64,000 nt of DNA, taken from contig NZ_CP023692.1 in assembly GCF_008704935.1 (NCBI RefSeq), forward strand, positions 4,020,001-4,084,000, given 5' to 3'. A program made the position numbers and the translations under genes. Positions 19,364 through 28,515 of this stretch are shown in pieces. Origin of the DNA: Streptomyces vinaceus (lineage in GTDB: Bacteria > Actinomycetota > Actinomycetes > Streptomycetales > Streptomycetaceae). The notes below the pieces were generated by a model, which saw nothing but the letters and a program-made list of their open reading frames with translations, made no database searches and was not told where the DNA came from. Positions within the stretch are counted from its first letter, which is position 1; the number at the start of each line of letters is the position of its first letter.

Positions 19364-20365
19364 GTGGACACCTTCGCTCTGATCGTGACCATCGGTGTCG
19401 CGCTCGGTTTCACGTACACCAACGGTTTCCACGACTCGGCGAACGCGATCGCGACCTCGGTCTCGACCCGGGCGCTGACCCCGCGCGCCGCCCTGGCGAT
19501 GGCCGCGGTGATGAACCTCGCCGGTGCCTTCCTGGGCAGTGGGGTCGCCAAGACGGTCAGTGAGGGCCTGATCGAAACGCCCCAGGGCAACCGGGGCATG
19601 TGGATCCTCTTCGCGGCGCTGGTCGGCGCGATCGTCTGGAACCTGATCACCTGGTACTTCGGGCTTCCGTCCTCCTCCTCGCACGCTTTGTTCGGCGGCA
19701 TGGTGGGCGCGGCACTGGCCGGCGGCACCGGTGTCATCTGGAGCGGGGTGATCGACAAGGTCGTCATCCCGATGTTCGTCTCCCCGGTCGTCGGTCTGGT
19801 CGTCGGTTACCTGGTGATGGTGGCCATCCTGTGGATGTTCCGCCGGGCCAACCCGCACAAGGCCAAGCACGGCTTCCGCATCGCGCAGACCGTGTCCGCG
19901 GCCGGCATGGCGCTCGGCCACGGGCTGCAGGACGCGCAGAAGACGATGGGCATCGTCGTGATGGCCCTGGTCATCGCCGATGTGCAGGCCGCGGACGCGC
20001 CGATCCCGGTCTGGGTCAAGATCGTGTGCGCCGTCATGCTGTCGCTCGGTACGTACGCGGGCGGCTGGCGGATCATGCGGACCCTCGGCCGCAAGATCAT
20101 CGAGCTGGACCCGCCGCAGGGCTTCGCCGCCGAGACCACCGGTGCCTCGATCATGTTCGGCTCGGCCTTCCTCTTCCACGCGCCGATCTCCACCACCCAC
20201 GTGATCACCTCGGCCATCATGGGCGTGGGCGCGACCAAGCGGGTCAACGCGGTCCGCTGGGGCGTCGCCAAGAACATCGTGCTGGGCTGGTTCATCACGA
20301 TGCCGGCCGCGGCCCTGGTCGCCGCGCTGAGCTTCTGGATCGTGGACCTGGCCTTCGTCGGCTAG
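19364..20365 (+). CDS. pitH1: low-affinity inorganic phosphate transporter, PiT family
   Basis: 333-aa membrane protein with about ten helices. PiT signatures appear in both halves: GFTYTNGFHDSANAIA near residue 20 and GSAFLFHAPISTTHVITSAIMG near 270. The conserved GLPSSSSHALFGG is present around 100. It imports phosphate, probably as a metal-phosphate complex, driven by the proton gradient. GTG start 6 nt after the DUF47 gene. By synteny it is the pitH1 type (SCO4138). It converges on pstB. Confidence 0.92.
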   Translation: MDTFALIVTIGVALGFTYTNGFHDSANAIATSVSTRALTPRAALAMAAVMNLAGAFLGSGVAKTVSEGLIETPQGNRGMWILFAALVGAIVWNLITWYFGLPSSSSHALFGGMVGAALAGGTGVIWSGVIDKVVIPMFVSPVVGLVVGYLVMVAILWMFRRANPHKAKHGFRIAQTVSAAGMALGHGLQDAQKTMGIVVMALVIADVQAADAPIPVWVKIVCAVMLSLGTYAGGWRIMRTLGRKIIELDPPQGFAAETTGASIMFGSAFLFHAPISTTHVITSAIMGVGATKRVNAVRWGVAKNIVLGWFITMPAAALVAALSFWIVDLAFVG

Positions 20366-20384
20366 CCGGCGCGGCCACGGGAAC

Positions 20385-20434
20385 GAAAGCGGGCCGGCTC
20401 CCCCCACCCAGGGGGAGCCGGCCCTTTTCTTTCG
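20385..20434. terminator. bidirectional terminator between pitH1 and pstB
   Basis: Stem GGGCCGGCTCCCCC / GGGGGAGCCGGCCC (20391-20424) followed by TTTT on the plus strand and preceded by GAAAG. It lies between convergent genes, 25 nt after pitH1. Confidence 0.92.
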
Positions 20435-20497
20435 CCTTGCGGTGGCACCGCCATGCAGCACCGCAGGACGTGTGTTCACATCCGGAGGGGCTTCGGC

Positions 20498-21274
20498 CTA
20501 GCCGAAGCGACCCGAGATGTAGTCCTCGGTCGCCTGGACGGACGGGTTCGAGAAGATCCGGTCCGTGTCGTCGATCTCGATGAGCTTGCCGGGCTGGCCG
20601 ACCGCCGAGAGGTTGAAGAACGCGGTGCGGTCGGAGACGCGGGCGGCCTGCTGCATGTTGTGCGTCACGATGACGATCGTGAAGCGCTCCTTCAGCTCGC
20701 CGATCAGGTCCTCGATCGCGAGGGTGGAGATCGGGTCCAGGGCCGAGCAGGGCTCGTCCATCAGCAGGACCTCCGGCTCGACCGCGATGGCGCGGGCGAT
20801 GCACAGACGCTGCTGCTGGCCGCCGGAGAGGCCGGAGCCCGGCTTGTTCAGGCGGTCCTTGACCTCGTTCCAGAGGTTCGCGCCCTTCAGGGACCGCTCC
20901 ACGATGTCCGTCAGCTCGGCCTTCTTGAAGCTGCCGTTCAGGCGCAGGCCCGCCGCCACGTTGTCGAAGATCGACATGGTGGGGAAGGGGTTCGGGCGCT
21001 GGAAGACCATGCCGACCGTGCGGCGGACCGCGACCGGGTCGACGCCGGCGCCGTACAGGTTCTCGTCGTCCAGGAGCACCTTGCCCTCGACGCGGCCACC
21101 GGGGGTGACCTCGTGCATGCGGTTCAGGGTGCGCAGGAAGGTGGACTTGCCGCAGCCGGACGGGCCGATGAAGGCGGTCACGGAGCGGGGCTCCACGGTC
21201 ATCGAGATGTCGTCGATGGCCTTGTGGGTGCCGTAGAAGGCGGACAGTCCGCTGACGTCGATTCGCTTAGCCAT
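20498..21274 (-). CDS. pstB: phosphate ABC transporter ATP-binding protein PstB
   Basis: 258-aa ABC ATPase: Walker A GPSGCGKS (37-44), signature LSGGQQQR (about 150), Walker B VLLMDEPCSALDP, and the switch histidine in IVIVTHNM. Energises the high-affinity Pst phosphate importer. Last gene of pstSCAB, 30 nt after pstA. The standard length confirms the ATG at 21274. Confidence 0.97.
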   Translation of the reverse strand: MAKRIDVSGLSAFYGTHKAIDDISMTVEPRSVTAFIGPSGCGKSTFLRTLNRMHEVTPGGRVEGKVLLDDENLYGAGVDPVAVRRTVGMVFQRPNPFPTMSIFDNVAAGLRLNGSFKKAELTDIVERSLKGANLWNEVKDRLNKPGSGLSGGQQQRLCIARAIAVEPEVLLMDEPCSALDPISTLAIEDLIGELKERFTIVIVTHNMQQAARVSDRTAFFNLSAVGQPGKLIEIDDTDRIFSNPSVQATEDYISGRFG

Positions 21275-21304
21275 GAGGGGTCACTTCGCTTTCAAAGAGT
21301 CGCG

Positions 21305-22387
21305 TCAGCGACCGGTCTTGGGAGCCTTCCAGCGGGCGATGCCGCGGGCCACCAGATTGAGGATCATGACGAAGGCGATCAGGACGAGCGCTGCGGCCCA
21401 TGCCCGGTCGTAGGAGGCGTCACTGCCGACCTTGTACTGCTCCCAGATGTACAGCGGGAGCGAGGACTGAGCACCTTCGAAGGGGTTCGGGTTGATCAGC
21501 TGCGTACCGAAGACCAGCAGCATGATCGGCGCGGTCTCACCGGCGATGCGGGCGACGGCCAGCATGAGGCCGGTCGCGATGCCGCCGATGGCGGTGGGGA
21601 GCACGACCTTGAGGATCACGCGCCACTTCGGCACACCGAGGGCCAGGGCGGCCTCGCGCAGCTCGTTCGGGACGAGCTTCAGCATCTCCTCGGTGGAGCG
21701 GACCACGACGGGCATCATCAGGATCGACAGCGCCATCGCGCCGGCGAAGCCGGACGGGCCGAAGCCGAGCGCCAGGTTCCAGGTCGTCAGGATGAACAGA
21801 CCCGCGACGATGGAGGGGATGCCGGTCATGACGTCGACGAAGAAGGTCACGGCCTTGGCGAGCTTGCCCTTGCCGTACTCGACCAGGTAGACGGCGGTCA
21901 GCAGGCCGATGGGCGCTGCGATCGCGGCCGCCAGGGCGACCTGCTCGATGGTGCCGAGCAGTGCGTGGTAGACGCCGCCGCCCTGCTCGAAGCTGGTGAC
22001 GCCGTTCATCGAGTGGCTGAGGAAGTCGCCGTCGAGGGCCTTGATGCCGCGGCTGACGGTGGTCCAGATCAGCGAGAGCAGCGGGATGACCGCGAGGACG
22101 AAGCTGACCCAGACGAGGGAGGTCGCGACGCGGTCCTTGGCCTGGCGGCCGTTCTCGACGATCGCGCTGGCCGTGTAGGTGATCGCGATGAACAGGATCG
22201 AGGCGATCAGGCCCCACTGGATCTTGCTGTGCAGGTCGGCGACGACGCCGATGCCGCAGCCGAGGGCGATCGAGAGGACCGCGACGGCGGCCGGGGTCCA
22301 GCGGGGGAGGCCGCCCCGGGTGAGGCCGGCGGGAGCGGCGGACTTGCGGGCCGGGGCCGGCCGCTGGTCCTGGAGTACGTGGCTCAT
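21305..22387 (-). CDS. pstA: phosphate ABC transporter permease PstA
   Basis: 360-aa inner-membrane permease with six core helices and the EAA loop (EAALALGVPKWRVILKVVLP) that docks on PstB. The N-terminus is about 60 residues longer than in enterobacteria, as usual in actinomycetes. Its ATG overlaps the TGA of pstC by 1 nt (TGATG), indicating coupling. Confidence 0.96.
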   Translation of the reverse strand: MSHVLQDQRPAPARKSAAPAGLTRGGLPRWTPAAVAVLSIALGCGIGVVADLHSKIQWGLIASILFIAITYTASAIVENGRQAKDRVATSLVWVSFVLAVIPLLSLIWTTVSRGIKALDGDFLSHSMNGVTSFEQGGGVYHALLGTIEQVALAAAIAAPIGLLTAVYLVEYGKGKLAKAVTFFVDVMTGIPSIVAGLFILTTWNLALGFGPSGFAGAMALSILMMPVVVRSTEEMLKLVPNELREAALALGVPKWRVILKVVLPTAIGGIATGLMLAVARIAGETAPIMLLVFGTQLINPNPFEGAQSSLPLYIWEQYKVGSDASYDRAWAAALVLIAFVMILNLVARGIARWKAPKTGR

Positions 22388-23376
22388 CAGGCGTTCGCCC
22401 CCGAGAAGTCCTTGCGGCGAGCGATGATCAGGCGAGCGGCACCGTTGACCAGCAGGGTGAGCAGGAAGAGGACCAGACCGGAGGCGATCAGCGCGTCACG
22501 GCCGAACTCGTTGGCCTCGTCGAACTTGGCGGCGATGTTCTGCGCGAACGTGCCGCCGCCCGGGTCCAGGATGTGGCCGTTGATCAGGAAGCTCGGGGAG
22601 AGGACGGTCGCGACGGCCATGGTCTCGCCGAGGGCGCGGCCGAGGCCGAGCATCGAGGCGGAGATGACGCCGGAGCGGCCGAAGGGCAGCACCGACATGC
22701 GGATGACCTCCCAGCGGGTCGCGCCGAGGGCCAGGGCGGCCTCCTCGTTCATGCGCGGGACCTGGAGGAAGACCTCGCGGCTGACGCTGGTCACGATCGG
22801 CAGGATCATGATCGCGAGCAGGATGCCGACGGTGAAGAGCGAGCGGGCGACGCCGACCTGGGTCTTGTCGAAGACGTAGGTCCAGCCCAGGTACTCGTCG
22901 AGCCAGAGGTTGAGGCCCGCGAGCTGCGGGACGAGGAAGAGGGCGCCCCAGATGCCGTAGATGATCGACGGCACGGCGGCCAGCAGGTCGACCACGTACG
23001 CGATGGGGGCGGCCAGCTTGCGCGGTGCGTAGTGCGAGATGAAGAGGGCGATGCCGACAGCGATCGGAACCGCGATGGCCATCGCGATGATCGAGCTGAC
23101 GACGGTGCCGAAGAGCAGGACGGCGATGCCGAAGACGGGCGGGTTCGCCGACGCGTTCCAGTCGAAGGTGGTGAGGAAGTTGCCCTCGTTCTTCGACAGT
23201 GCGATCGAGGCGCGGTAGGTGAGGAAGATGGCGATCGACGCCATGATCACCAGGAGCAGGATGCCGGATCCCTTGGAGAGGCCGGCGAAGATCTTGTCAC
23301 CGGCGCGGCCGGTGGACCTTGCGCTCTTGGAGACAGGCGGAGCCTGGTCTATCTGGGTGGGTGTGGTGGAAGCCAT
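22387..23376 (-). CDS. pstC: phosphate ABC transporter permease PstC
   Basis: 329-aa permease, partner of PstA. EAA loop: EEAALALGATRWEVIRMSVLP; conserved IPSIIYGIWG segment. The ATG at 23376 (MASTTPTQ) gives the normal N-terminus; the open frame extends upstream to 23490 but reads as untranslated spacer. 128 nt separate it from pstS. Confidence 0.96.
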   Translation of the reverse strand: MASTTPTQIDQAPPVSKSARSTGRAGDKIFAGLSKGSGILLLVIMASIAIFLTYRASIALSKNEGNFLTTFDWNASANPPVFGIAVLLFGTVVSSIIAMAIAVPIAVGIALFISHYAPRKLAAPIAYVVDLLAAVPSIIYGIWGALFLVPQLAGLNLWLDEYLGWTYVFDKTQVGVARSLFTVGILLAIMILPIVTSVSREVFLQVPRMNEEAALALGATRWEVIRMSVLPFGRSGVISASMLGLGRALGETMAVATVLSPSFLINGHILDPGGGTFAQNIAAKFDEANEFGRDALIASGLVLFLLTLLVNGAARLIIARRKDFSGANA

Positions 23377-23504
23377 GATCTTTCCGGTCTGGGTGGGGGG
23401 CCATGCCCCCTGGCGGCGGTGCACCGGATCCCCTGGGTGGAGGGGAGGGTCCTCGGGCGCCGGGCAGTTCGGACGGGAACTGCCCGGCACCTAAGGCTCA
23501 GTGA

Positions 23505-24644
23505 TTAGGACAGCGAGTTGATGACTTCGCGGACCTTGGTGTTGATCTCGGCCGGGATGGGCGCGTAGCCGTTCTCGGAGAGGACCTTCTGGCCCGCGTC
23601 CGAGGCGGTGTAGTTCAGGAAGGACTTGACGGTGGCGAGCGTCTCGGGCTTGTTGCCCTTGTCGCAGACGACCTCGTACGTCACCAGGACGATCGGGTAG
23701 GCACCCTCGGCCTTGGTGGTGTAGTCGAGCTTCAGCGCCAGGTCGGAGCCGGTGCCGGCGATCTTGGCGGCGGCGATGGCCTTGGAGGCGGACTCGGCGG
23801 AGGCCTTGACCGGGGCGGCGGCGCCCGTGTTCAGGTCGACCGTCTTGATGCCCTGGGCGCTGGCGTAGGAGAGCTCGAAGTAGCCGATCGAGCCGTCCAC
23901 CTGCTTGACCTGGGTGGCGACACCCGCGGAACCGGTGGCGCCGAGGCCGCCCGGGGCCGGCCACTTCTTCGCGGCGTCGTACGTCCAGGCCTCAGGCGCG
24001 GCGGCCTTGAGGTACTTGCCGAGGTTCTCGGTGGTGCCCGAGTCCTCGGAGCGGTGGAAGGCCTGGATGGCGGTGGAGGGAAGCGTGACGCCGGGGTTCA
24101 GCTTCTTGATCGCCTCGTCGTCCCACTTCTTGATCTTGTCGTTGAAGATGTTGGCGATCGTGGGGGCGTCCAGGTTCAGCTTGTCCACGCCGGCGACGTT
24201 GAAGCCGAGGGCGATCGGGCCACCGACCATGGGCAGGTTGATGCCCTGGCCGCCGGTGCAGATCTTCTTCGACTCCTCGACCTGCTCGGGCTTCAGCGCC
24301 GAGTCCGAGCCGGCGAAGCCGACCGTGCCCTGGTTGAAGGCGACGATGCCCTCACCGGAGGAGGAGGACTTGTAGTTGACCTCGACGCCGGAGCAGGCGG
24401 CCATGTAGTTCTTGACCCACAGGTCCACGGCGTTCTTCTGGGCGGAGGAGCCGGAGGCCAGGAGCTTGCCCTTGGCGTCGCCGCACTTGATGTCGCCCGC
24501 GGCGGCGGCCGACGGCTTGCCGCTGGCGGCGCCGCCATCCTTCGTGTTGTCGTCCGAGCCGCACGCCGTGAGGACCAGGGCGCCGGACACGACAAGCGCC
24601 CCGAGGGCGGAGGCACGAAGCATGTTCTTGCGCTGAAGCTTCAC
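23505..24644 (-). CDS. pstS: phosphate-binding lipoprotein PstS
   Basis: 379-aa high-affinity phosphate receptor. Lipobox V-L-T-A-C-G with the lipidated cysteine near residue 28, then a G/S/A spacer. Phosphate-binding segments are GSSAQ (near 68), FAGSDSAL, and HRSEDSGTTENL. GTG start at 24644; an internal ATG 21 nt downstream would also keep the signal peptide. First gene of pstSCAB and directly under the PHO box. Confidence 0.96.
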   Translation of the reverse strand: MKLQRKNMLRASALGALVVSGALVLTACGSDDNTKDGGAASGKPSAAAAGDIKCGDAKGKLLASGSSAQKNAVDLWVKNYMAACSGVEVNYKSSSSGEGIVAFNQGTVGFAGSDSALKPEQVEESKKICTGGQGINLPMVGGPIALGFNVAGVDKLNLDAPTIANIFNDKIKKWDDEAIKKLNPGVTLPSTAIQAFHRSEDSGTTENLGKYLKAAAPEAWTYDAAKKWPAPGGLGATGSAGVATQVKQVDGSIGYFELSYASAQGIKTVDLNTGAAAPVKASAESASKAIAAAKIAGTGSDLALKLDYTTKAEGAYPIVLVTYEVVCDKGNKPETLATVKSFLNYTASDAGQKVLSENGYAPIPAEINTKVREVINSLS

Positions 24645-24778
24645 TTTCGGGTGTTCCTTCCAGAAGCCGCCGGCCGCTTTCTGGATCGGGGCGGCGTGCG
24701 AAGAGGACTACGTCGGATGCACGGCGTGTCATTCGATCCGGTGGACGACGCGCTCCGTGCACCACTGAAATTAGGCAG

Positions 24779-24822
24779 ATCAGGTGAAGCGGCCGACCGG
24801 GCCAAGTGAACGGATGGTGAAC
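24779..24822 (-). promoter_or_regulatory. PHO box (PhoP operator) of pstSCAB
   Basis: Read on the minus strand, four contiguous 11-nt units: GTTCACCATCC, GTTCACTTGGC, CCGGTCGGCCG, CTTCACCTGAT. Three match the GTTCACC-type direct repeat bound by Streptomyces PhoP, and the third is degenerate. The box begins 134 nt upstream of the pstS start codon. It predicts strong induction under phosphate limitation. The rest of the 302-nt gap (24645-24946) shows no gene. Confidence 0.88.
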
Positions 24823-24946
24823 CGTGGCGGACGGCCTGGTGTGGATGGGCTGGTTTGCTCCGGAGTGTCATCCGCCGTTGTCCCTTCGTTACCGTTATGT
24901 GACCGGCCCCGGGTGGCTGATTCTTTTCGGTCGGGGGGCCTGGTGG

Positions 24947-25930
24947 TTACGGAGCGGCCGCCGTCACCGGCTGCCACAGGTCCTGGAACGTGAAGCGGGC
25001 CGCCTCCACCTCGTGGCGCTGGTCGGCGTGGAGCACGCCCAGGGCGTACGCCGTCGCCGGGGCGATCCGCGGGGTGCGGGCCGCCGTCGCCGAGGCGGCC
25101 GCGGCCTCCGAGGCGTCGCGGTGGCGGTCCAGGGCCTCGCCGGCCGCCGCCAGCCGGGCCACGTCCTCGCCCAGGGCCTCCCGGGCGTAGCGGTGCACCC
25201 GCAGCAGCCGGCGCACCTCGTGCCAGGAGCCGTCGTGCTCGGCGTTGTACGGCTGGGACTCGGAGGCGTGCGGGAGCGCCGAGACGGCCGCGGCCAGCCG
25301 GGTGTGGGCCACCTCCGCCAGCGGGACCAGGACCTCGTCCACCCGCCCCCGGGCCGCGACCGGGTCCAGCGGCACCTCGGAGGCCAGTACGGCCACGGCG
25401 TCCGCGACCGCGTGGAAGCGGGAGGAGCCCAGCGCCTGGAGCGTCGCCGAGTGGGCGCGGGTCCGGGCCAGCGTGAGCTGGCGCTCCAGCAGGGCCCCGG
25501 CGCGCGCCGAGCCCACCGTGAGCGCGCCCGCGGCGCCCCGGGGCGCGGGCACCTCGGGGGAGCCCGACAGCCGGTGCAGCGCGTCCAGCAGCCGGGTCAG
25601 CCGGGCGGCGTACGCGTGCTCGTCCGCCAGGGTCGAGGACAGCCACACCAGCTCGGTGCGCAGCCCGTCGGCCCAGGAGGACTCGGTCACCGCCCGGAAG
25701 GTGGACAGGGACCCGCTGATCCGGCGCGCAGCCCCCCGCAGGCTGCGCGCCGCACCACTGCCCTCCGCGGCGTCGGCCCCTGCCCCGGACTCCGTCCGGG
25801 GGGACCCCCACTCCTCGTGGAGGCGCAGGGCGCGCAGGAAGGCCGTGGCCTGGGCCCGCAGGTACGTGCCGAGCACGTCCCCCGCGGAGCCCTCTCCACG
25901 CGCTGTCAGGTCATGGTTTGGCAGAGCCAC
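24947..25930 (-). CDS. CHAD domain protein
   Basis: 327-aa helical protein with a CHAD (conserved histidine alpha-helical) domain, a fold that binds polyphosphate. It is rich in Arg/His at conserved helix positions (VTESSWADGLRTELVWLSSTL, HEVRRLLRVHRYAREALG, HADQRHEVEAARF). The GTG start at 25930 lies 20 nt inside the end of ppk, so it is translationally coupled to polyphosphate kinase. This fits a role in binding or organising polyP. Confidence 0.85.
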   Translation of the reverse strand: MALPNHDLTARGEGSAGDVLGTYLRAQATAFLRALRLHEEWGSPRTESGAGADAAEGSGAARSLRGAARRISGSLSTFRAVTESSWADGLRTELVWLSSTLADEHAYAARLTRLLDALHRLSGSPEVPAPRGAAGALTVGSARAGALLERQLTLARTRAHSATLQALGSSRFHAVADAVAVLASEVPLDPVAARGRVDEVLVPLAEVAHTRLAAAVSALPHASESQPYNAEHDGSWHEVRRLLRVHRYAREALGEDVARLAAAGEALDRHRDASEAAAASATAARTPRIAPATAYALGVLHADQRHEVEAARFTFQDLWQPVTAAAP

Positions 25931-28193
25931 GCCGGCGCCTCCGGGCGTCTATGAGCATCTCCTGAACGTGCCGCAGCGGCTGGCCTTCGTGGTCCGTGCT
26001 GTGCCGGGTCCATTCGCCGTCCGGGCCCAGGTGCCAGGAGGAGGTGGAGTCGGACATGCCGGTCTCCAGCATCCGGTCCAGAGCCGCGCGGTGGGCCGGG
26101 TCGGCGACCCTGACCAGTGCCTCGATACGGCGGTCGAGGTTGCGGTGCATCATGTCGGCGCTGCCGATCCACACCTCGGGTTCGCCGCCGTTGCCGAAGG
26201 CGAAGACCCGGGAGTGTTCCAGGAAGCGGCCGAGGATCGAGCGGACCCGGATGTTGTCCGAGAGCCCGGGGACCCCGGGGCGCACGGCGCAGATGCCGCG
26301 GACCCAGATGTCGACGGGCACTCCCGCCTGGGAGGCCCGGTAGAGCGAGTCGATGAGCGCCTCGTCGACGATCGAGTTCATCTTGAGGCGCACGTACGCG
26401 GGCCGGCCGGCCCGGTGGTGGGCGGCTTCCTTGTCGATCCGCGAGATCAGGCCGTCGCGCAGCGAGCGCGGGGCCACCAGCAGGCGGCGGTAGGTCTCGC
26501 GGCGCGAGTAGCCGGACAGCCGGTTGAAGAGGTCCGAGAGGTCCGCGCCGACCTGCGGGTCCGCGGTGAGCAGGCCGAGGTCCTCGTAGAGGCGGGCCGT
26601 CTTGGGGTGGTAGTTGCCGGTGCCGACGTGGGAGTAGCGGCGCAGCGTGTCGCCCTCTTGGCGGACCACGAGGGAGAGCTTGCAGTGGGTCTTGAGGCCC
26701 ACCAGGCCGTACACGACGTGGCAGCCGGACTCCTCCAGCTTGCGGGCCCACTTGATGTTGGCCTGCTCGTCGAAGCGGGCCTTGATCTCGACGAGTACGA
26801 GGACCTGCTTGCCGGATTCGGCGGCGTCGATCAGGGCGTCCACGATCGGGGAGTCGCCGGAGGTCCGGTACAGCGTCTGCTTGATCGCGAGGACGTCCGG
26901 GTCGGCGGCGGCCTGCTCCAGGAAGGCCTGCACCGAGGTGGAGAAGGAGTCGTACGGGTGGTGCAGCAGCACGTCCCGCTCGCGCAGCGCGGCGAAGATG
27001 TCGGGCGCGGACGCGGACTCGACCTCGGCGAGGTCGCGGTGGGTGCCGGCGACGAACTTGGGGTACTTGAGCTCGGGCCGGTCCAGGGAGGCGATGCCGA
27101 AGAGGCCGGTGAGGTCCAGCGGGCCGGGCAGCGGGTAGACCTCGGCGGCGGAGACGTTCAGCTCCTGGACGAGGAGGTCCAGGACGGCGGGGTCGATGGA
27201 CTCCTCGACCTCCAGGCGCACCGGCGGGCCGAAGCGGCGCCGCATGAGCTCCTTCTCCAGGGCCTGGAGCAGGTTCTCCGCGTCGTCCTCCTCGACCTCC
27301 AGGTCCTCGTTGCGGGTCACCCGGAACATGTGGTGGTCGAGGACCTCCATGCCGGGGAAGAGCTCCTCCAGGTGCGCGGCGATGACGTCCTCCAGCGGGA
27401 CGTAGCGCTGCGGGGAGGCCTCCAGGAAGCGTGAGAGCAGCGGCGGGACCTTGACCCGCGCGAAGTGGCGGTGGCCGCTGACGGGGTTGCGGACGACGAC
27501 CGCGAGGTTGAGCGAGAGCCCGGAGATGTACGGGAAGGGGTGCGCGGGGTCCACGGCCAGCGGGGTGAGCACCGGGAAGATCTGGTTCCGGAACAGCGTG
27601 AAGAGGCGGGCCTGCTCCTTCTCGGTGAGGTCCGGCCAGCGGATGAGGTGGATGCCCTCTTCGGCGAGCTGCGGGGAGATGTCCTGCTGGAAGCAGGCGG
27701 CGTGGCGGGCCATGAGCTCGCGCGAGCGGGTCCAGATCAGGTCCAGCACCTCGCGGGGCTGGAGGCCCGAGGCCGAACGGGTGGCGACGCCGGTCGCGAT
27801 GCGCCGCTTGAGGCCGGCGACGCGGACCATGAAGAACTCGTCGAGGTTGCTCGCGAAGATCGCCAGGAAGTTGGCGCGCTCCAGGAGCGGGGTCGCCGGG
27901 TCCTCGGCCAGCTCCAGGACCCGCTCGTTGAAGGCCAGCCAGCTGCGCTCGCGGTCGAGGAAGCGCCCCGGGGGGAGCTCGTCGCCGTCCTTGTCGTCGT
28001 AACCGTCCAGGTCGGCGTCGAGATCGGGCGCGAGGCCGGGCTCCATGCCGGAGTGCGGGCGGTGCGCGGCTATGGAGCCGATCCGCGCGGGTTTGGCCGC
28101 GGGCCCGGAGGCGGTCCGGGAGGCTTCGGCGGACGAGTGAGACGGCTGCTGGGCGGGGACCTCGGTGGGGCCTGCGCTGGGCTTGGGGCTCAT
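25911..28193 (-). CDS. ppk: polyphosphate kinase Ppk1
   Basis: 760-aa enzyme that makes polyphosphate from ATP and reverses the reaction. Conserved features: N-terminal FLDRERSWLAFNERVLELA, the phospho-acceptor histidine in YSHVGTGNYHPKTARLYED, and the second active-site histidine in MMHRNLDRRIEALVRV. The N-terminus carries a Pro/Ala-rich extension of about 75 residues before the core. ATG 28193 (MSPKPSAG) is preferred; upstream in-frame Met codons reach 28292. Upstream of a CHAD protein and pstSCAB on the same strand. Confidence 0.95.
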   Translation of the reverse strand: MSPKPSAGPTEVPAQQPSHSSAEASRTASGPAAKPARIGSIAAHRPHSGMEPGLAPDLDADLDGYDDKDGDELPPGRFLDRERSWLAFNERVLELAEDPATPLLERANFLAIFASNLDEFFMVRVAGLKRRIATGVATRSASGLQPREVLDLIWTRSRELMARHAACFQQDISPQLAEEGIHLIRWPDLTEKEQARLFTLFRNQIFPVLTPLAVDPAHPFPYISGLSLNLAVVVRNPVSGHRHFARVKVPPLLSRFLEASPQRYVPLEDVIAAHLEELFPGMEVLDHHMFRVTRNEDLEVEEDDAENLLQALEKELMRRRFGPPVRLEVEESIDPAVLDLLVQELNVSAAEVYPLPGPLDLTGLFGIASLDRPELKYPKFVAGTHRDLAEVESASAPDIFAALRERDVLLHHPYDSFSTSVQAFLEQAAADPDVLAIKQTLYRTSGDSPIVDALIDAAESGKQVLVLVEIKARFDEQANIKWARKLEESGCHVVYGLVGLKTHCKLSLVVRQEGDTLRRYSHVGTGNYHPKTARLYEDLGLLTADPQVGADLSDLFNRLSGYSRRETYRRLLVAPRSLRDGLISRIDKEAAHHRAGRPAYVRLKMNSIVDEALIDSLYRASQAGVPVDIWVRGICAVRPGVPGLSDNIRVRSILGRFLEHSRVFAFGNGGEPEVWIGSADMMHRNLDRRIEALVRVADPAHRAALDRMLETGMSDSTSSWHLGPDGEWTRHSTDHEGQPLRHVQEMLIDARRRRRGSAKP

Positions 28194-28515
28194 GACTCCA
28201 TTGTTCCGCGCAGGGGGCAGGACAGGCGCGTCGGACGGGGTTCCCGTCAGTCGGAGTCGGGGCTGCATGCGGGGAGAGTCGCAAGCGTGCATGAAGGTCC
28301 GGTGAATGGCGTATGGCTTCCAGGCTCCGGGTGGTGCACGAGTACGTCTTCTCCGTCTTTTCCGCGCCCGGAATGCACCGGCGCGTCCCCTGTGCCCCAG
28401 GCGCGCGCCCGGAGCGCGAGGCCTGTCCGTGGGCAGGCCCTCGCTCTCCGTGCCGGTCCGGCGGGACCTCCGCCGGCCCTGCGGCCGCCTTCCGTCCGCC
28501 CTCCGCGGGCGGGCG
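28194..28515. other. intergenic region between mshD and ppk
   Basis: 322 nt with no convincing gene. It must hold the ppk promoter. At 28458-28476 there is a CCGGCGG-N5-CCGCCGG hairpin, 40 nt after the mshD stop, which may terminate mshD. It lacks a T run, as is common in Streptomyces. Confidence 0.5.

Noticed and set aside
20453..22879. 808-codon plus-strand frame opposite pstB/pstA/pstC
   Set aside because: Antisense shadow of three well-identified genes.
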